Shown piece after piece: positions 52,501-64,000 of a DNA stretch of 64,000 bases. The notes under the pieces were generated by a model, which saw nothing but the letters and a program-made list of their open reading frames with translations, made no database searches and had not been told where the DNA came from. The first letter of the stretch is position 1. The number at the start of each line of letters is the position of its first letter. Source of the DNA: Nematostella vectensis (Eukaryota; Cnidaria; Anthozoa; Actiniaria; Edwardsiidae); contig NC_064039.1 of NCBI RefSeq assembly GCF_932526225.1, positions 8,876,139 through 8,940,138 on the forward strand, read 5' to 3'. The position numbers and the translations under genes are program-made.

Positions 52501-53484
52501 AAATTAGTAGTTCGTATAAGAAAGAAGAATTCGGATTTCCTAGTGACCTCCTCGTGGACAATAATTCAAATCTTGAATGAACATGGCTTTAAACAAAACA
52601 TTATTTCAAGGGTGCTCTTAACTTAAGTGCCCTCTAAAAAGTTTCTCGTGTGACTTCTACAGAGTTTTACGCAAACTAAAACTCCACTAGTCAATCATTT
52701 TACAGTTGACGCTTAAGTTTATTGTTGTCATTGTTAATCATCTAATTACACCTAGCAAATGGCTGGAGCTGTTTCTATCTAGTGAGTGACATACCGCGGT
52801 CGTGACAAACTCCGCCGATGATGTGGTATTTCCTGTTGGATTCTCTATTGAACGTGACCACATTTCTTTACTGGAAACCATGATTTGCTGGAGAGCGGAG
52901 ACCAAGTCAAAATAGGCATTGTGTAGGTTGGATTACCGCTATTGTTTGACTTATTTACAATCTTTGACTGTTTAGAGTCGCTAAATTCCTACCGATATTT
53001 ATACGAGGGCACGAATTTAAACGCCTGGGAGATGAGGGCAAGGTGATAGATATCAGATGTATCCAAACGATTTGTCGTACGACACCGATTTATAACTACA
53101 ATCCAGATCAAGCAATTTCGAACGCTATTCCCAAGAGATTGGTGGTCTGTCTTTGTCACGAATTGTATTGATGATCGGATAATTCTAATGTTGACCGCCT
53201 AGTGATCAAACAGAACATTGCCCGCGGGGTAGAAAGGACGTACGCGGTTTGATATTTTCGCGTCCACTCGCCCATCACACAATCAACCTTTATACCGCCG
53301 TTTTACTCGCTCGCCTCTTGCATTTCGCTGACTTCGACCAAGAAGTTCTGTGTGGGAGCGATTGGTGATGACAGAAGCTTGCCACTTTGCTGTCTGTTAA
53401 AAGTTCTTATCTGGATTTTACCAACAAGAAACTACGGACATTCAGTAAAACACTTGGTCGAATTCTTACGGCTTCGATTCAGTG
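49516..53484. promoter_or_regulatory. Head-to-head intergenic region between PCGF B and PCGF C
   Basis: About 4 kb separating the start codons of two divergently transcribed PCGF genes, so it must contain both promoters. No clear core promoter motif can be named. It is free of the minisatellites that crowd the flanking introns. One small minus-strand frame is listed separately. Confidence 0.5.
50743..50952 (-). CDS. Small hypothetical ORF, 69 residues
   Basis: Begins MAIYTFIQGTKVV with a favourable start context (ACCAACATGG) and has ordinary protein-like composition. A donor-like CAAGGTACC lies after the eighth codon, so it could also be a first exon. I recognise no family. It sits between the divergent PCGF genes. 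Confidence 0.2.
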   Translation of the reverse strand: MAIYTFIQGTKVVSGFPAEPSSKVRQNLANQIMMNKLDGGHKELMQIKPWFQLIIDRCPETNNYTKNLN

Positions 53485-59334
<5,850 letters not shown>

Positions 59335-61087
59335 TCACAACTCACAACGTGGTCTCAAGTGTCTCCTTACACGCAAGCACCCAGCCAGCATCGATAGAAA
59401 ATATTATAAATTGCATATATATTTTATATAGATTTATAGGCAAAGATTTGTACAAAAATCAAATTTTCAATTGCGCAATTTTTTGCTGAGATTTACGCAT
59501 ATCTAAAGTTGATATTACCCGCGCTATCTACCACTCTAATAAGGTTTTAAAAGGGTACCGTATTTATCGCGGTACGCCATGATATTGTTGTTTATGTTGA
59601 GATCGGTGTACAGATGAAGAGCCAAGATTCCCAAAAGGGACCAAAGGCGTCCTTATAGAGCATATTAACTTGGGCCTCCCGCTGACAACGCCCCTGGGGT
59701 GGGCTGGTATCACCCCGATGTCCCTTGGCGCCCAACGTTTAATTCAGAACTCAAAATGGCCACCATATATGCACATATCATCAAGACAAAAAATTATCGC
59801 GATGTGTTACTTGTTCGCGTCACTTCAACATGACTCTTCCGCAGAAGAACGTGTCTTTCGCGGCCGAAAAAAGAAAGCGCTCTACCCTGAGCCTTGTCAA
59901 CAGAGGACTTGCGCTAAGAGACCGAGTGACTTTTCTGGGTGGCAAATTCAAAACAAAATCATCGAACTAAAAATTAGTCCAGAGATGAAAGAAATGAAAC
60001 TTAACCCTTTCTGGAAAAAAAAAAAATCTGGCTTTTTTTTTGTAAGCGCTGGATAACTTGCTTTTTGTTGCTGTTATTTTGCCACTAAAAGCTTGAGAGT
60101 TCGCTAGTTTGCCTTCCAAACAGCCACGTGATCTCTTAGCGCAAGTCCCAAGTCCCGAATTCATACGATGCTATTGCACATTTCTTGTAAGACGCAGGTT
60201 CGAGAGCGTTTTCGCGAGTGCACTGTATCAAGACGTGACGCTTTGTATCAAATGATTAGGGTAGGACAACATATTGAGAAAACAGCGCACAAAAAACGCC
60301 TCGACTTAGCGTCTTCACAAGCCTTTTGAGAAGATTTAATAAACAGAATTAAAAATTCTTAATAAGTAAATCATTTTCAAGGTCTTTAATTAGTGCACAA
60401 TTATATCCCCGTCCCCCCCTACACACATGTTTATAAATAACTTGTACCCTGCAACAAGAACATTTTCTCATGCGAAACGAATTAATCTGTGGAGTTTTCG
60501 TAGTCTTTCTCAGGAAAAAACGTTCACTTTTATGAAAATTCTTTACTCGGAATATTTTCTGTTTATTAGAAACAGTTATCAAGAAAATGCTAGATGCTTT
60601 TCAGCCATCATACGTAAGAATGCCCTCTATACCCCTCTCTCAGTCCGGTGACCGCAAACAGCATAATTAATAACATCTTGCAATCGCCGTGATACCACCA
60701 TATGTTTTTTTTACACCTCGAGGATAATTCCGCAAATATTTGCCGCCAAAAGTCGGTCTTGTGATTGGTTGGCACGCGTCTCTATTCACCCTCTGTCAAG
60801 GTACCGCTGCTTTCCGCCCTACGAGGATCACATACATGTTGAGTCCGCCAAGGCTTGTTACTCGCTATGGCCCTAGAAGGTAAAAAATCTTACGCTGGGC
60901 TCGGCTCCACTCACGATCTTGTAAGTATTAACTGTACTCGGTTATACGGTATTGCAGTACCATGGGGGCTTCCTGTAAGAAAACACACAAAAAGAAAGCT
61001 CGTTTTCAAAATAGTGAGGGGGGGGGGGGGGGGGCATAATTTCATTACGGCACGTCTTTTGACAATGACATGATCGGACTTAACGTT

Positions 61088-61375
61088 ACATAACAATGTA
61101 CAGTCAAAAGACTCGTATGGAACTTCGTTCTTAGGAAAAGGCGATCTCCACATGGTCAAAGCTATTGGCGTCTTGTTTAACATTAAAGTGAAGATATGAA
61201 GACAGTGACTAGAATAAAATGGCGGATGAAATTACTATGATATTGCAATTAACAGTTACCATTACATAAAAATACACAGTCAAAAGAGATTGGTCAAAAT
61301 CTCCCGTAGGAGAAGCTATTGGTGTCTTCTTTTACATAACAGTGAAGATTTGAAAATAGTAAGTAGAATTAACTG
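61088..61375. repeat. Diverged tandem duplication, about 130 bp
   Basis: 61088-61213 and 61263-61375 share ACAGTCAAAAGA, GGTCAAA, AGCTATTGGCGTCTT, AGTGAAGAT and AGTAGAATTAA-like segments in the same order. Confidence 0.6.
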
Positions 61376-62211
61376 GTGCTACGTAATTCAAATTCGTATT
61401 AATCACTGTAAAAATAGAGTGCGGAGTAAAAGCCTTTGTCTAGCCGTCTGGGTAGGTCGTGACGTCATCAGCTAAAGTCACGATAGTTAAGATTACGGGG
61501 TGCCTTCAGCCCTCGGGATTCCGAAAAACCCAAAATGGCGAGGAAAAATGTTGAAACGCGCGTCAGATTAAGTCGAATGTGCTCATGTTATATATCATTG
61601 TAAAGCTTAATAAATGGGAAATACGATCATCTTTTTTGTTTCTAAGTTTGATGAAATGCTTTATTTTTTAACGGGTTTTAATCACGCGCTTATTTTTAGC
61701 CAATCATATCCCCTAAAAACCCTAATGTGTCTAAACTATCCGGCAGATCTTTAAGTTTTATGGCTTATGTCAATCACTAAATACACACCTACCAAACTGT
61801 GTTCGGCTTTTGAGATATTTTTCTTTGTTTCTATGCAAATTTGAGTCAAAGTCAGGGGACTTAATAATTTCCAGGTAACACGACACCGGAGGACATAAAA
61901 TACGATCCGCTCAAAATCTCTCAAAAGTATCACTCTTGAATAAATAACCTAGCGTGTTGCCAAATTTTGCGGCATGTTAGGGTTTTGAAGTTTGGAAATG
62001 CACGCAAATTCGAAGCCGAAAAAATCTCGGTTGAAAGTTCTTAGAGAGTGCGTCACCTACTTGAGTTATCTGTCAACGAGGTGATCATATCATCAGCTCT
62101 CGATGAACAGACCGACCAATAAGAGGCGAAAACCGAGTCATTACGGGGAGTTTCGAATTTCGCCATGAGAAAAACAGGTGACAAGCAAGAATTCCAGCAC
62201 ATATGGGGAAT

Positions 62212-62243
62212 CAAGAGACCATGATGTATATCATGGTCTCTTG
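62212..62243. other. Perfect hairpin, 14-bp arms
   Basis: CAAGAGACCATGAT, a 4-base GTAT loop, then ATCATGGTCTCTTG. Too short and isolated to call a terminator in a eukaryote; it could be the core of a decayed inverted-repeat element. Confidence 0.6.
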
Positions 62244-62875
62244 GGGGAATACAATGATAAGCCGCGCTCATGCAAAACCAGGAAAGCGAGGCTGAGACCG
62301 GTAGCAAATAGGGCAGGTTTTTCGCGATTTTGTGAAATGTACTAGACAAATCGTAACTAACGATTTCGTCTTAATGTTTTGATTTTGGAAACGATGATAA
62401 CCTTGAAGCGGGTTGTAGGGTCAAACTAATACAAGAGAAGCCAACAAGAATATTGTCCTTTTCGCTTGTAGCGAGATCTTTCATTTAGAAGTCTTCACCC
62501 TCATTTAACGCTTGAGACGACTTTATCGTTTATCTATCGGTTATATATTTCGGAACGCTAATAGGACTTTCCGCAAGACGAGGGAACTGAATTTGAGATT
62601 TTTGAAGTCACGATTTACGGGTTAAAACAGTATGCTAATTAACTATAACCGAAGGTCCCGGATGTAGGGAACACAGAGTTCCAGGAATTGATAAAAAGAC
62701 TAAAGGATTAAAACACCTTGATGCTTACACAAAGTCTTCAAGCAAAATTCGTTTTTTCTTATTATATCGAGAAGATACTAAAAACCCAAACATTTTTCTT
62801 TGCCATAATAAAGGTAATAGGAAAGGTAGTAGGAAATTTAAAGATGCAAAAATATTTTTTGCTCTCATAATAGCG

Positions 62876-63295
62876 AGACGTTCGTAATTAAGAGACGACC
62901 ATAATAACGAGACGTTCGTAATTAAGAGACGTCCATAATAACGAGACGTTCGTAATTAAGAGACTTCCATAATAGCGAGACGTTCGTAATTAAGAGACGA
63001 CCATAATAACGAGACGTTCGTAATTAAAAGACGCCCATAATAACGAGACGTTCGTAATTAAGAGACGTCCATAATAACGAGACGTTCGTAATTAATGGAC
63101 GTACGTAATTAACGAGACGTTCGTAATTAAGAGACGTCCATAATAACGAGACGACCTTGATTTAAAGACGTCCATAATAACGAATTGTCCTTAATTAAAA
63201 GACGTCCATAATAACGAGACATCCGTAATCCCGTAATTATAAGACGTCCATAATAAAGAGACGTCCATGATTTAAAGACGTCCATATAACGAGGT
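62876..63295. repeat. 34-bp minisatellite downstream of PCGF D exon
   Basis: Units of GAGACGTTCGTAATTAAGAG followed by ACGTCCATAATAAC repeat about twelve times, with degeneration toward the PCGF D exon, ending about 40 bp from its donor site. Confidence 0.9.
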
Positions 63296-63332
63296 TCCAA
63301 GGCAGTGAAGAATCCTAGGAAATTCCACGAAC

Positions 63333-63674
63333 CTTGTCGATCCACTCCGTGATCCATACAAACTTCATGGTCCGGCATGGCAAAATAACGTGATTGTTGC
63401 ACAAGACTTCCACCTGTGGAATGACAATGATAAGAAAGCTTTAGAAGGGAACGTTTGTGTTTAAAGCCAGATTATCATTTTTTGTATTCACTCTTTGAGA
63501 CAATTAAAACGAGTTATTTTAACTAAATAAGTTCAGAATTGAGCTCTGAGCATAAAAACACCCATAGTTTCTCACCTTCTGAGTGACAGGGAGTTTGAGT
63601 TTGGTGTTGAGATATCTCTGAAGGTTCAGAATGCGCATGCGCACGGAACACCTTAAATACTTCTTGGAAAGAGT
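63333..63674 (-). CDS. PCGF-like gene D, partial: two RAWUL exons, 5' part beyond the right edge
   Basis: Two exons, 63576-63674 (99 nt) and 63333-63413 (81 nt), have exactly the lengths and phases of the RAWUL exons of gene C (99 and 81 nt). They encode TLSKKYLRCSVRMRILNLQR ... KLKLPVTQK and VEVLCNNHVILPCRTMKF ... TEWIDK. The conserved GKDHTL of the other copies is replaced by LPCRTM, so this is the most diverged member. The RING part must lie to the right of the window on the minus strand. After 63333 a donor GTTCGT follows; reading through gives a stop six codons later. I found no final exon. Confidence 0.7.
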
Positions 63675-63762
63675 CTGTAAAGAACAAAGGACACGATTGA
63701 CAGAAAGACTACACGCAAGCTGCAGAAAAACTAGATGGTCTGCGTAGGCGTGGTGTAGACAA

Positions 63763-63968
63763 GGTATAAATCAACATAAGGTTGAGAAGGTAATATTAAA
63801 AGCTTTTTGAAATAGAGTAGTTGCGCTGACGTTTCGAGCGTTAGCCCTTAGTAGGAGCAAAAGACGAAGGGCACCGACGAAGGGCTAACGCTCGAAACGT
63901 CAGCGCAAGTACTCTGTTTCACAGAGCGTTTAATTAACATACCTTTTAAACCTTGTGTTGATTTATAC
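63763..63968. mobile_element. Foldback MITE with arms of about 95 bp
   Basis: GGTATAAATCAACATAAGG at the left matches, inverted, CCTTGTGTTGATTTATAC at the right. Deeper in, GCGCTGACGTTTCGAGCG and TTAGCCCTT are perfectly complemented. Only about 30 bp separate the arms, so the whole element can form one long hairpin. It lies upstream of the PCGF D exons, in its presumed intron. Confidence 0.85.
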
Positions 63969-64000
63969 AAAGGACATGATTGACTTGCTTGTAGAAAGAC

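Larger units (their letters stand above)
59335..62875. other. Region 3' of both PCGF C and PCGF D; no secure gene
   Basis: Genes C and D converge here, so it should contain the undetected last exon of D. Small frames at 59830-59970 (MTLPQKNVSFAAEKRKRSTL, basic) and 60855-60918 (MALEGKKSYAGLGSTHDL followed directly by GTAAGT) look exon-like but have no partner I can join. A diverged duplication is at 61088-61375. Confidence 0.45.

Noticed and set aside
60180-60200. GGTTCGAGA box suggestive of a tRNA T-arm
   Set aside because: No matching acceptor stem or anticodon arm in the expected positions.

Overview
The window looks like the end of an animal chromosome or contig. It starts with C-rich telomere-type repeats (CCCTAA mixed with CCCCAA and CCCAA). 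The genes have many small exons bounded by GT-AG introns, and the families present (Polycomb RING-finger proteins, an NK-like homeobox, a Regnase-type RNase, a KDZ DNA transposon, a jockey/CR1-like retrotransposon) are metazoan. A cnidarian such as a sea anemone or coral is my best guess from this mix, but the species cannot be fixed from sequence alone.

Layout: 1-575 telomeric repeats. 582-1195 a higher-order subtelomeric satellite. 1679-9853 (-) a 16-exon KDZ transposase gene whose reading frame can be spliced without a break to 1196 codons. 10.0-13.2 kb mostly empty apart from a 30-bp minisatellite. 13192-16158 (+) a three-exon homeobox gene of the Vax/Emx/Not type, with its own 3' coding end duplicated in tandem downstream. 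16.9-19.2 kb a minisatellite broken by two foldback insertions, then small inverted-repeat elements.

From 20 kb to the right edge lies a cluster of four Polycomb group RING finger (PCGF)-like genes, reconstructed here exon by exon: A (20071-26203, -), B (29052-49515, -), C (53485-59334, +; a complete 255-residue PCGF3/5-like protein) and D (63333-63674, -, running off the right edge). Phases agree, and several exons have identical lengths between copies (112, 103 and 56 nt for the RING-region exons of A and B; 81 nt for the RAWUL exon of A, C and D), so they share ancestry. The last coding exons of A, B and D were not found. B and C are head to head across a 4-kb gap. The introns carry many different tandem arrays, several starting at or containing splice-donor sequence.

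B's 12.5-kb intron 3 holds a single-exon gene (40332-42266, -) for a protein combining a KHNYN/N4BP1-like N-terminus, a UBA-like segment, a Regnase NYN nuclease core and a CCCH finger. It also holds an inactivated non-LTR retrotransposon (33.5-38.1 kb, -) and an ATT microsatellite of nearly 900 bp. The genes do not form one pathway. The common theme is a young, repeat-rich, subtelomeric region in which a chromatin-regulator family has been duplicated.
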